Shown here in pieces: positions 1-11,481 of a DNA stretch of 64,000 bases (the first letter of the stretch is position 1; every line of letters starts with the position of its first letter). The notes beneath the pieces were generated by a model. That model did no database searches. It saw only the letters and a list, made by a program, of their open reading frames with translations, and had not been told where the DNA came from. Source of the DNA: Himantopus leucocephalus (lineage: Eukaryota > Chordata > Aves > Charadriiformes > Recurvirostridae); NCBI GenBank assembly GCA_003993805.1, contig RSEF01000002.1:1377316-1441315 (forward strand). The letters run 5' to 3'. The position numbers were made by a program, and so were the translations under genes.

Positions 1-440
1 GCCTGTTCCAATGCTTGACAACCCTTTCGGTGAAGAAGTTTTTTCTAATATCTATCCTAAACCTCCCATTGTGCATCTTGAGGCCATTTCCTCTTGTCCT
101 ACCACTTGATACTTGGGAGAAGAGACTGACCCCCACCTGGCTACAACCTCCTTTCAGGTAGTTGTAGAGAGCAATAAGGTCTCCCTTCAGCCTGCTTTTC
201 TCCAGGCTAAACACCCCCAGTTCCCTCAGCCACTCCTCATAATACTTGTCCTCCAGACCCCTCACCAGCTTTGTTGCCCTTCTCTGGACACGCTCCAGCA
301 CCTCAGTGTCTTTTGTATGGGGGGCCCAAAACTGAACACAGTATTTGGGGTGGGGCCTTACCAGTGCCGAATACAGGGGGACAGTCACCTCCCTAGTCCT
401 GCTCACCACACTATTGCTGATACAAGCCAGGATGAAGTGC
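1..440 (-). repeat. CR1 LINE fragment, minus strand, cut by the window edge
   Basis: The reverse complement reads as the 3' part of the CR1 reverse-transcriptase ORF and the sequence after it, ending at the window start. Recognisable on the + strand are CTCCAGACCCCTCACCAGC, TTGTTGCCCTTCTCTGGAC and ACTGAACACAGTATTTGG, all standard in avian CR1. The frame is broken, so it is a dead copy. The long open frame at 113-559 on the + strand is an artefact of this repeat. Confidence 0.93.
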
Positions 441-454
441 TTAGCAAGTCCAGA

Positions 455-813
455 GCTGGATTTCACATTCCCTCCATCAGTATAAGCAACAAAGCAGAGC
501 ACAAGCAATCCAGGAGGTTTCTGGACTGCACTGATGAGATGGGGTCAACTGTCCCTTGAGTGGGGGGGGTTGGACCAGATGACCTCTAGAGGTCATCTTC
601 CTGACACAAGTGATCAAGGAACTTTTCACGTGCGGGTGGAAATGCTTTAACAGGTTGCTTAGGGAGTCTGTGGTGTCTCTGTCCTTGGAGATACTCAAAA
701 CGTGACTGGATATGGCCTTGAGCAGCTTGCTGTAGCTGAACCTGCTCCAAGCAGAGGGTTGGACTAGGTGAACTCCAGAGGTCCCTTCCAACCCCAGCTA
801 TTCTGTGATTCTG
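455..813 (+). repeat. CR1 LINE fragment(s), plus strand, with intact-looking 3' tail
   Basis: From about 640 the sequence follows the CR1 3' region and ends with GAGGTCCCTTCCAACCCC and TATTCTGTGATTCTG, the CR1 terminus. The part from about 490 to 640 also looks CR1-derived (TTTCTGGACTGCA...GAT), but a second GACCAGATGACCTC-like block near 575 shows it is rearranged or made of two copies. It faces the fragment at 1-440. Confidence 0.82.
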
Positions 814-3800
814 AACCCATGACAGAAATAAAAGAGGTGAAGCAGCTGCCCTCTTTTAAATATGGGCTATCACTGAAATAGGAAAATACAGTGCCTAATG
901 AAAGTTAATATATGAATGTCGGATTTCATAAAGAATACAAATCAACATTCCAGTTTTAATTGTATTGTTTAAATAAAATTAAATTTCCAACTCAAAGGAA
1001 AAATAGTTCCAGCAATGTTATGTAATGTACATTATTTACCCAACAGTTATGATTGGCTCTGGTCTTTACTACTATTCATTTTGATGTAAAAATAGGTTTT
1101 CTAGGAATAGTGAATGCTTTAAAGTCTGTACTCTTTGCCCAGTGGGCAGTAATACTTCACTGTTACTTACAAAATTGGCATGTCAGATGAGATTGCTTTG
1201 TCTAAAATAATATCTGGCATTTTGTAAGTAATAAAGTTTTGATCCTGTGAGATGTTGAGCAGTTCCTAAAAGTACTCATCACCATGATAGCCTCTTCTGT
1301 GAAATGAGGTCCGAGCTCAGACAGCCGTATTGTTATAAAATAGAACCTATTTAAAATCAGTCAGAAAACCTCAGCTGATTTCAGTACTTAATGACATGCA
1401 GCATGCATGAGCAATGTCTGAAGAATTCATTAAATTTTTCCCACTGTGAGAGGAAGAGGATGTATCGGGCAATGGTGGCATTTCTAGGAAATAGAAGTTT
1501 AGTCAGAGTGCAACATTTCAGATAAAAGAACGGAAAGGAATGCGGAGTTGGAACAGCCTAATAGTAAATTACCTTTTCATGTTTCCTTCCATCTTTGTCT
1601 GTTTGTGATTCAGGCATTGTCCTTAAGCCACACGAAGAAGCACATGGCATCATCTCAAGCTTTAGTTAATGCTTCGGTGTGGCTTTGTAGGCAGGAAGCA
1701 CAGTAAGAATAGTGCGGTCGGCACCTTCCCTGAGAGACTAACCAAACCCTCCTGGAGTGTGCTCAGCTGCCAGCTGGGGAATAAGTCCTTATTTGGTACT
1801 TGCAGTTGGCAATCAGAAGAATGGCGGCTGTAAAACAATGCCGAGACATCTTTGGGGAATATGGATTTAATAGTCCATATACAAACAGTCCATATACAAA
1901 AAGAGAGAGAGCGATTGTAGTTGCCAAATCACTCAGTAGTGAAAACCTTCAAGTATCTGGAGTTGCGTAACACCTTTTATAACATAATGCTTGGACCGGA
2001 AAAAAAGAACCTAAAATAAAAGTAACTGTTGTGACTTTTGTTTTGTGCCAATGGATTTATGGCATCAGAGCCTTCGACATAACATCTGTGTGTGCTGCCA
2101 TTTGCCCTTTTAGTATTTTTCCAGCACTCCATAGGAAGAAGCACTTTGCAATTACTGGAAATGGCAAATGGCTTCTGTATCATTTCTTTATTTTTGGAAA
2201 GGACGTAAAACTGGAAATGTCCAGCTCATTGCCTAAAATGCATTCAGTCAATTGAGAATTTGCCTGGTTCACGCAAACATAGAGGGACTCCAGATTTTCT
2301 GGAATGTAAGGCAAGAACAGACAGTATACACCCCATTTTGCTGGTAGAGCTTCACACCCTTTCCTTTCACTGCGTCTGCATACGAGCATTGGGGGGAGCA
2401 CAGTAGGGAGCAGCATAAGAAATCATCCGCACCTTAAAAACACCCAGCTGTTTGCAGGTAACGCAAGGAATTTTTGTCACGCTAAGTGTTATTTTCCCTA
2501 AGATTAATTCACCAGGAGGTAAAATCTCTCTCTGCAGTAAGTTCTCTTACCAATAGGCTGTTACCTGTATTCACCTTGTTTTATTATAAGTGAGATAAGA
2601 GAACTACACCACTCCTCAGTGTAAGCTCTTGTCTTCTTCCAATTTAACATTTTATATTATCTTTCAGGAAGATAATTTATTTTGCTGAAATCTGTCCGGT
2701 TACAGTGGTTTGGACTGTTAAAAATCTGAGGTTTCTGACAGGAAACGTAAGGTCATGAAAATTCCACATCCTTAAAAATAAATGGCCTAAAAGTTGAAGG
2801 CCAAAACCAGACAGAGAATGGAGGGTTGTATTCACCTCCAGTGGTTTGAATTGATTGTGTGTTGAAGTCTAGGAACCCTTGCCAATGCTTTACGTACTGT
2901 GTCTTAGCTCGTGTCTTGTAAGAATCGTTATTTAATGGAATTTTAGCTCCCTGTTTTATTTTACTGGTACTTGTTTATTTTGCTGGAGGCTGTTTTGAGT
3001 TGTTGAATGTAATGGTGAGTTCACACCAGTGGTACTGTGCTCCTTGAAAAATCCGGTCTGGGGGTGTTGCACTGAAAATTCTTTGAGTACAGTATGAATA
3101 AAGGAGCTACACTTCTATTATAGTAGGCCTGGTTTTATAGCTGGAGATAAATATTTGTTCATTGTCTATGAGGGAGCATTCTGTTCAGGTGAGCTCAACT
3201 CATAATGCTGTTCAAACTGTCTTGTACCCCAGCCCGTGATTATCATCATATTTTTTTCATATATAAACCTTCCCAGCAAACGTGTAGTTTTCTCCTTGAA
3301 TTGTCACTACAGTTAATAAAATTCAGCAGGGTGAACACAAATTCTTGTGTGAGATTATTAGAAATGACTTATAATCACTATTAGAAATGATTATTAGAAA
3401 TAAGTTTTTAGTTTACCTTTTTTATATCTGTCAAAGAGCCATCTCTTCATTAATTAATTTTTCATACCGCTAATGTGCCAATCAAATCAGATTCAGGTCC
3501 TAACTAAAAAGGAAGTTTGGAGAAATTAAGTATATGAGCTCTGTTATCAGACTTCCAAGCACGGAAAAATTTATATTAAATTTTCTTGACAAGGTCTTTT
3601 TCCCAGAGAAGTGTATTGCCTGGTGTTGTTTATGATAATTTCCTTTGCATCTTTACAATAGCTTTTAGTAATTCTGTTTTTATAATTTTGCTCCAAAGCA
3701 GTGGCAAGCGGCATCGCATATAATGACCTTGTTTACCCTTTTGCAAATAGTACAAAGGCTAATATTTTTCTTACCTGCTCTCCAAATCTTACTCACTATC

Positions 3801-5110
3801 CCAAGAATGTCGTATATATCTGCATATGGCGTAACAGCAGAAGACCATAGGATTGCATTGTGACTTCTAGGTGTTTTTCTGACACTAAATTATTAGGCAG
3901 GAAAGATATATGTCCAGTAGAAAAGCTGTTGTAATCAGGCAGTGAAAATAAGTTTTACCAACACAGTCACCTTAAAGCCACTGGTGATCAGTGTTTATTT
4001 TTTAAGTCCCTTTGTTTATTTGACCTCTTGTGTATGGTAATGTAAATAGGAAATAGCGGAATGTACATGCATTATTGTGCTGAGAAGTGCTTTCTCTGCG
4101 AGTTCAGCTATTTTGCGTAACTTCAGTTTTCTGCAATGCACGAAGATCAGATAGGAATGTTCAAATATTTAGAGAAAGTACTGTATAGTATGTTTATAAT
4201 GAAACATATTTTTTTCCTGTCCCATTTTTCTGCCATGATGGATGACTTCCCCCTTCCTAAGTATTCTAACTGTATGGTTTTACGTGTACAATAAATTTTC
4301 CTGGAACAGTAACCACCTGCTGAAATGGAAATTGCAATAAATGTCCTGACAGTGTTTTGAGAAACACAAGTTCCCCTTAAGGAGGGAACCTACACCTGCA
4401 AAAATACCCCACTTAACCAGAAAACACCCTGCATCAATCTTTGATGTCAGCACTTTCCTCAGCTTGATGGGAATTTCCTTGTGCCTTGAGAACTGAAAGC
4501 ACTTTGCATCCCGGGCTTGGTTCTTCCTGGAATGGGTGTAGAACCAAAATCTTTTAGACTTTCCAGAAAGCAATAACGTTGCAAAAACTGGTGCCAGGTG
4601 AGCTATATATGAATTGTACCATAGTTGGCTTTATTTTCATTTATAGATCTTATCAGGTAAAACACTACTGAGGAGAAGTGTTTGGGACAACAATGAATCA
4701 AGGGTGCTAATTTGATGTAGGGAGTGATCTATGTGCCTGAACGTAGACATAGAGTGCTATTTGAGACTCTGTGGGATCCAAGACATCTAACGTAGCTAGG
4801 AGATATGGTACAGTACCCATAGGAGACCCAGGTCCTTCTGAAGCAGCAACTGAGGCTGCGTGGGATGCTGTAACCTGTCGTGCTGCATTCTTAAGTGTTA
4901 AGAGCTCTATTTTTGCAAAAACAGATTGAAATGGGTTGGCCTAGGAAGAAACACATTATTCTCTAGGAAACAAGAGACAATAGTGTGCAATCTCAGAGAA
5001 AACAAAAGTGTGGACTGTGGTTATGTCTAAGTGCAGTTAAGTGACATGAGTACTTGGCTGAAAAACTTTTTATTGGCAAGTTTAGTGTCATTGAGCCCCT
5101 TTCCCTGACC

Positions 5111-5205
5111 AGGAGAGATGAAAATACTAGCAAGTAGGTAGCGGAAAGGAATCTCAGNAGGAGAGATGAAAATACTAGCAAGTAGCTAGTGGAAAGGAAT
5201 CTCAG
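5111..5205. repeat. Direct duplication of 47 bp across a single N
   Basis: Bases 5111-5157 and 5159-5205 are near identical (two visible differences: GGTAGC versus GCTAGT) and are separated only by an N at 5158. This is the form of two contig ends that overlap but were not merged, or of two haplotypes placed in series. Confidence 0.9.
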
Positions 5206-6567
5206 CTGAAATTCAGTATTAGCAAAAAGCAAGAGGAGATCTGATTGTATTTTAAACTATACAACAGTCAACAATATTAAACTGTGCGTCACATTAAAAG
5301 CATTGTTATATTCACTGAGAGCTCAATACTACTTATGCCACGATACAAATTTGCTCTCAGTCCTCTTGTTTATATTGACCTGCTGGACATCTTATTTATT
5401 TTTCCCTCAAGTCCATAGTAACACGGGTGATTCATTTCCATTCTATCTTTTCTGAATTGTGGACATCCACATTTCATTTCTTCTTTAGAGAGAAAAAAAT
5501 AAGTGTTTCTTTTCTTATAGTATCAAAGACTATCAGTAAGAAAGGTGCCAAAATGCTTTTAAACTGGAAAAGTCCTCAGTGTGATATGACTGTGTTCTGG
5601 TTTTATTCATCTTTCACACACTAAAAAAGGAAATTAAGTTAATGGAAAGTATGTGATATGACAGCAGTTGTTGCTATAATAATATTGTACATACAAAGAA
5701 TGTTGCTGAGGAAATTATTCCATACTATTTTTGAAAGGACTGTCAGTGCAATACCTTTTTTCCAAAGCAAAGGCCAATGATGCAGCATTGCTCTTTTGAA
5801 AAAAAAAAAAAAAACCCAACCAAAAAAGGACTAACTTTTTACAGTAGTTATTTGAAACTTTTCCTTGGTTCTGAATTCATTTTGGTACGAATTCAACAGG
5901 AAGAATAAACTCATCTCACCTCCAAAAATCTAGCATTCTACTTAAGCTCTGACTTCACAGCCAAGTTTAAATGCTTAGTCCTTTTAGTGGTTGTTTATAT
6001 GAATTCTTAACCTGTTATTTATGTAATGTACAATTAAATCACAAGGGCAGTTGAACAATTGCTATCTGTTAGTGGATTAAAAAATTGCCCTGGTAAAGGA
6101 AGCCAGTCTAATGCTTATTCCCACTTATATTATTTAGATATTTCACGTGATTTAATGACTAACTTGAGCCTCATCTTGTTCCCCACCAGGGATGTAAATT
6201 TTATTTTATGTCCTGACCCTTCGAACACAGAGGCAGTCACATATACATGAATATCGTCACTTAAAATTCAGGGCAGTATAAAATCTGCCCCTGTATGTGA
6301 GCTTGCAGGACCTGTTTTATGCTGAAATCACACAAATGAAATGAAACTGGTGTTGAAACAGGACTGAAATCCTAAATCAATTGCAGTGTATTGCTCTGTG
6401 CTGGCTGCTTTTCCTGATGAACTCCTGAAAAACTGAAAAAGCTTTTGCTCTAACACCATTTATTTCTCTATGTATAAGTATTACTGCGGCTGAGCTCCTT
6501 TGTATAGAACATTTTAAAAGCTAAAGGTGAAAACGATTGAATATGTTTATCTATCTGCATCTTTTAT

Positions 6568-6628
6568 TATCTCTCTCTCTCCCCACTCCCTCCCCCCATA
6601 TATATATATGTATATATACACACACAAA
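6568..6628. repeat. Compound microsatellite (TC)n-(TA)n-(CA)n
   Basis: CTCTCTCTCTC, a C-rich spacer, then alternating AT with ATATATATATG, then ACACACAC and an A-run. It lies about 110 bp upstream of MINDY4 exon A. No function is inferred. Confidence 0.9.
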
Positions 6629-6741
6629 AAAAATCAAATCTTTGCGTGGGCATACTCCGTATTTTTTCTTGTTCATTCAAACAACTTTTCCCATTAAAAG
6701 TGAATATTTGGTCATTCATTTTTTGATTAATTTTAATGTAG

Positions 6742-6800
6742 GAAATCTCCAACATCCACTTGCTTTAAAGAAGACCAGATGAAAGATGTCCTAGAATTAG
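6742..6800 (+). CDS. MINDY4: MINDY4 coding exon A (linker before the catalytic domain)
   Basis: This 59-nt exon follows a TTTTAATGTAG acceptor and ends at a GTAAGT donor. It starts with the last base of a split codon, so a coding exon exists upstream. It encodes KSPTSTCFKEDQMKDVLEL and ends on the first base of a Val codon completed by the next exon. The stretch is acidic and weakly conserved, and aligns without a gap in length to the mammalian linker just before the VEDE motif. It was recognised mainly because its phase and length fit the next exon exactly. Confidence 0.82.
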
Positions 6801-7156
6801 GTAAGTTGTGTCACGCTTCAGTTTGGCTTTTGCCATCATATTCTTCAGAGCAGCTGTAACCAAATATGCATGAGTCCCTTCTTTTGTACCTCTTAGTTGA
6901 TTCAGAGTAATTGCACTTGCTATTAACTTCTTGGGTAAGACTGTATAAAGGAGTCATTAAGAAGTAATCAAAAAAAGGGTGGCTGATGTATTTTCTATCT
7001 GTCCTTGCTGGCTGGAACTATATTTTCTTTTTTATAAAGATGGATGACAAGAAAGAGTTAATGGTCATATTGATGACCCTCTGGCACTAAGCCTGCTGGG
7101 GGAAGCAGTTTGTTTCATCCAACACATTATATGGTTTTTTTTTCTTTTTCTTTCAG
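6801..7156 (+). other. MINDY4 intron A-B
   Basis: A 356-bp intron with a GTAAGT donor and a TTTCTTTTTCTTTCAG acceptor preceded by a T-rich tract. Nothing else was seen. Confidence 0.85.
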
Positions 7157-7266
7157 TTGATGTTGAGGATGAAGAAACAACTGGAGAAGTTAGTAAGAAC
7201 CCGGATCTTTCAACACTGTATATGCTTCAAGTAGTATCAAAGGCAATCGATATTTCTCTTGCAAAA
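7157..7266 (+). CDS. MINDY4: MINDY4 coding exon B
   Basis: This 110-nt exon follows a pyrimidine-rich acceptor (TTTTTCTTTCAG) and ends at GTAAGA. Its first two bases complete the split Val codon, then 36 codons follow and it ends in phase 0. It begins with the acidic VDVEDEETTGEV run and ends with LQVVSKAIDISLAK, which matches the entry into the MINDY catalytic domain in the family (a K-x-I-D-x-S-x-A-K pattern). The next exon continues in frame with [10 protein letters not shown]. Confidence 0.93.
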
Positions 7267-8379
7267 GTAAGACTATGATGGTAAATTCAAATAGCTGTGT
7301 GAGAATGTTATTTCAGTTAAGTTAGCCAAAGCTACACTGGATTCCTCTGTTGCGTGTTTACGTGGGATTTAACATGTGCTGTATTCATTCCTGAGTATAT
7401 TCCTTATTTGCTATCCAGGTGAAAACGTAATGTAGGGATTCCCGTCCAAAACTCAGCAAAATACCAGAAAAGCATGCCAGAATGCACTTGGAGAACAGAT
7501 AATAGCTTTAATTAATGAAGCTTCTATTATTTTCTTGATGCCTCTAGTCAGTTACTCATGTGCTTGTTCTCCAGTCCTTTAAATTCAACAGTGGTTCAGA
7601 ACAAGTTTATTATTCCCCTATCACTGTTTCTCCCTTGCATATCTTCCTTATTCGGAGCAGACATGGAACCATTACATACTTTTAATATTTTCCTTCCCAT
7701 TCAGACAGAGGGGAAAAAAACAGAGAAAAGATAATGAGGGTATCTTCCAATTTCATTTCTAGATCAAAGGGGTCCGAGTAACTATACAAACACTGAGCAG
7801 TCTGTTCTTATTTACTCAGCTTTACTTTAGCATGAATGCAATTTCTTCAGTTCAGCTATTCCTGAGCAGTAGTTGTCTGCAGTTGTTCAGGGCCAGGATT
7901 TGAATTTGGCATATGATTATATGCCATCAATCAAACATTTGAGTAACATTTATCTTATACCAGCAACTTTGACAGGCAAAACAGTCTGCCTTTTCTCCAT
8001 ACTGCGCCCAGCAGGGTCCTTTTCTCCCTCATGTAACCATTAGCAGGCGTTGCTCTTCTAGCTCTTTAATAGCGATATTCTGTCATGCTTTCATGGGAAA
8101 CTCTGCCCCAGACGGTCTGTGTGAACAGTTTCCTATGCTGAGCAGCACACAGCATTATGAGTTAAAGGAATATTGCAGGAAAAGGAAAAAATTGCTCGGT
8201 TTCATTGGAGTGTTGCTATTTACAGTATGTATAAAACAAAAAGGGTGGCTGTAGTGAGTTAGTCATTACCCTTCCACGCTCCTCCTTTCTTTTCTACAAA
8301 TTACTGCAAGAAAACATACCTGTGTTCTGGATTTGTTTTTAAAATGAGAACGTTTTTCTTTCTTTTTTGTTTTTTATAG
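7267..8379 (+). other. MINDY4 intron B-C
   Basis: An intron of 1.1 kb. No exon, repeat of known family or RNA gene was recognised. A strong pyrimidine tract precedes the acceptor. Confidence 0.8.
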
Positions 8380-8496
8380 GAATTAAAGAATCTTTTGTTT
8401 GGCTCTAGTCTTTGTTGCTTCAGTGAAGAATGGAAAATACAGAGTTTTACATTTAATAACATACCTCAGTTAAAATATGGCATTGTGCAAAAAAAG
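8380..8496 (+). CDS. MINDY4: MINDY4 coding exon C (start of catalytic domain)
   Basis: This 117-nt exon has 39 whole codons, with phase 0 at both ends. The acceptor is TTTTTTATAG; the donor is GTACTG, weaker than its neighbours. It encodes [18 protein letters not shown] followed by a segment ending LKYGIVQKK. This is one of the most conserved parts of MINDY-4 and leads straight into the catalytic-Cys loop at the start of the next exon. Confidence 0.97.
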
Positions 8497-9066
8497 GTAC
8501 TGTAAATGTCTTCCTGAAAAAAAAAGTGTTCTTTGCTTTTTACACTGAGTTTACAAAGGCTGTGTGTTTTAGCAGTAAAAAAAAAGTCTTCTAAAGACTC
8601 TTCTCTTTCTTTAACTTCTCTGGTTACCACTGGATGATGTCACCTTGTCAAGTCTTGTTAGGAGATTTGAGATGGATGGAATATTTCTGAGGAAAACTTA
8701 AAAGTAGCTACAGAAAGTGTGCATGTGTGTGTGTGTGACGGGGAGCTATTCGCAGGGAGGAAGGCAAACTGCTTCAGCTGAAAGCCAGTAGTGGTAAAAG
8801 AGTAAAAGAACATAAATCAAGAGTGGAGTTTAGGAGAAAAAGGATACGTAGGGGCAATATTTAACAAGTTTAAGATGGAGCTTGATCTGTCTCAAAATGC
8901 GGGAAAGTAGCAAGAATTGCCTGCAGTGCCTGGGAAATCACAAAGAGATTTTTGCCCCTTAAAGATATGGGGGTCACATGCTAAGGCTCATTCCTGAAAT
9001 AAAAGGGAACAAAAGCCTCTGCAGCATCACTGGGACTGCTGGTGGGACCACTTCTTTTGCAACCAT

Positions 9067-9120
9067 GTTTCTGTAATTCTGGACTGCAGCCACGTTTCTG
9101 TAATTCTGGACTGCAGCCAC
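9067..9120. repeat. Perfect 27-bp tandem duplication
   Basis: Two identical head-to-tail copies of a unit beginning GTTTCTGTAATTCTGG, at 9067-9093 and 9094-9120, with no N between them. Being 27 bp, it keeps every frame open. Confidence 0.95.
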
Positions 9121-10864
9121 AAGATGCCAGCTCCTCCTTAAAACAAGGTTTTCACCAATTGCTAGGCATCGTCTACCAAGCGGCCCTTTCTGAAGTCCCC
9201 GACAGCTCCCTGTGGTGACCAGAGCTGGTAAAACCACCATGCCGTGACTAGGGTTAGCCTGGACCCCATCCATAGAAATTTTTGGTGCTAACAAAGATCT
9301 CTCTGGTCTAGGGTGTTCAGTGGGAGACTAACTCATCTGGTGTCTGTTTTGTCAAGTTTGCCAGGGCACCTGACTCTTACAGACTGAGACTGCAGAGCTT
9401 CAGGCTGTCCTTCTGCTCTGTATGCCAGATGCAGTTGGTCACCCTGGTTTCTCAGACTCAGACTAGGGACCACATGCAGAGCACAGGATGTGTAGCTGCC
9501 TCCAAAACCAAAGAGGTCCATCGTAAAAATGCATCCTTCTCAGCTGCAGCTTAATGCTTTTGTCTCTGCCCTGTGACTGTACATACGCTTCTGCGATATC
9601 CACACACCAGGTCTCTTCTCTTAAGAGCAAGGATCTGAGGACTTCAGTAAGGACTAGGGAAGGAGTAGACGACTCCTTACAAAACACTCATCAGGCTTCT
9701 GCACTGATGCAGAAAATCTTTATTTGGCCTGAGAGAAGTAGACCATTGCGTACTATACAGAAATGAGAGGAAGAGAGGCTTTGGGGCAAGGACAGTGGCT
9801 AATAAACATGTCATTAAGATGTTTAATTAACTTACTTTGTGTAGTTAAATCTTTCATTAGGGTGATGATCTCAGAAGAAAGCTGCTTATGTTTAAATAAA
9901 ACTGAGTGGAAAAAAGATATTAAAAGTTAATTTAAACTCAAAGAGGAACCACGGCAGTAATGTTCACTGGACCACAGAAAATGTGGTGTTTCTTTGGTGT
10001 TTCCAGACCTTGTTGCTAGAGAAAGGATGCCTCATCACTTCTAGCGACTCACTGGCCATTAAATTCCCTGCTGTAAATTCCTCAACAGGAACACCAGACT
10101 GTTCTACTTAGATGTGTTTATTTCAGAGAGATAATATGTTCCTCCTCACTTCCAAAATTCATTTCAGCTGAAACAATTGTTTAATTCTCTTCTATGTTAA
10201 GTTTCTGTGGTGCTATGAGAAGATATTTAGAATGGTTCATATAATTTTTTGACTGGGAGTCTTTCCCTGGTGGATTGAAATAAACCTTACTTTTTGCCTT
10301 AATATGTTTCAGACAATTCACTCATTAGTTATGTAAATAATTATAGAGAGGTTGTGTGTGTGTAATATAAATGAGAAAATGGAAGGTGTCAATATCTAAG
10401 CTACTTCCTGATTACAGGACCTTTATTTTCTAGGTTGCGTACTGTGCAAGGTCTCATTCCTTTTGGCTTGATGCTGTACTTAGGACAACCTGAGAACTGA
10501 ACTGATCACTTTGATCACATTGCTATTTGAAAATAGCAATGCTGGCTGCACTTTTCATTCCCCTCCAGGGTTTTGAGAGGAGTTTGACAGATCCTAAACT
10601 GATTCATCACAGTGCGGTCGTGATCCGCAGAGGAAATCAGGGGTGCAACTGTAGCATATGATAGCAGTGCAATCCTGGGTTAATCTCATGCTATGGAGAG
10701 TAACAGCAGTGTAGACTTTGGCGTGGGTTAAAATCAGAACACAGACTCTCCAGAAAACCTGCTGGGTGATCCGTACTTTCTTACCCTCATTGTTTTTCTT
10801 ACTTTACCTGGGTGGACAAAGCTGACATTAATATGACAGCCTATATGGGATGTTGGGTTAGATC

Positions 10865-11090
10865 ATCATAGAATCATAGAACGGTTTGGGTTGGAAGGGA
10901 CCTTGAAGATCATTGAGTTCCACCCCCCCTTCCAGGGACACCTTCCACTAGACTAGACCAGGTTGCTCAAAGCCCCATCCAACCTGGCCTTGAACACCTC
11001 CAGGGATGGGGCTGCCACAGCTTCTCTGGGCAATTTGTTCCAGTGCCTCACCACGCTCACAGTGAATTTTTTTTTCCCTAATATGTGTTT
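10865..11090 (-). repeat. CR1 LINE 3' end, minus strand
   Basis: It starts with ATCATAGAATCATAGAA and GGTTTGGGTTGGAAGGGACC, the reverse complement of the CR1 terminus, and runs through AACCTGGCCTTGAACACCTC and GGGATGGGGCTGCCACAGC. It is a 5'-truncated copy, as is usual for CR1. Confidence 0.96.
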
Positions 11091-11392
11091 TAATCTAGAT
11101 CTTTCATTTGTTTGCATAATCACAGAAGAGATTTAAAAAAACCCTTTCCTAGGGTTTGTCTAGGCATTTTCAGGAAAAGTAGGTGAGAAACACGGTACCA
11201 GTTAGTAACACTGATTTTCATTGGCTTGTAAAAAAAATAGAGCGGCAGACAGCACTACAAAGTCATGGATGGAAAGAGAGATATGAAAGAATGGCCTAAG
11301 CCTGAATGGAAGCACATGGCTTGCAAAAGTTTTCACCAGCATCAAACAGTGCAAATTGTTTTGTTCATGGAGTGTCCCATTATTCCCCTCAG

Positions 11393-11481
11393 GGTGGCCC
11401 GTGTGGAGTACTGGCTGCAGTTCAAGCTTGTGTCCTGCAACAGCTTATCTTTGCAGACAGTAACAGGAATAAAGACACTCG
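11393..11481 (+). CDS. MINDY4: MINDY4 coding exon D (catalytic cysteine)
   Basis: This 89-nt exon follows TTATTCCCCTCAG and ends at GTAAGT, in phase 2. It opens with GGPCGVLAAVQACVLQQL. The GPC motif carries the family's catalytic cysteine (TGT codon at 11402-11404), positioned as in other MINDY enzymes just after the KYGIVQKK strand. The motif is intact, so the enzyme is expected to be active if expressed. The exon closes with the less conserved FADSNRNKDT. Confidence 0.97.

Larger units (their letters stand above)
814..6741 (+). other. Intron sequence upstream of MINDY4 exon A
   Basis: No coding exon was recognised. Because the exon at 6742 begins inside a codon, this is intron at least as far as the upstream MINDY4 exon, which appears to lie before the window. 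Contents noted are an A-run near 5800-5815, a single-N duplication junction at 5158 and a short-tandem-repeat block at 6568-6628. Open frames here are short and look like chance. Confidence 0.75.
8497..11392 (+). other. MINDY4 intron C-D
   Basis: A 2.9-kb intron. It contains a (TG)n run near 8711-8727, a 27-bp perfect tandem duplication at 9067-9120 inside a less AT-rich block (about 8940-9780) of unknown origin, and a minus-strand CR1 tail at 10865-11090. Confidence 0.8.

Noticed and set aside
113..559. 148-codon open frame on the + strand
   Set aside because: Antisense to a CR1 copy for most of its length; an artefact of the repeat.
1821..1970. 49-codon open frame starting MAAVKQCRDIFGEYG
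   Set aside because: No fit to MINDY4 or its usual neighbours, no donor site, and its middle is a short tandem repeat (SPYTNSPYT). Most likely chance.
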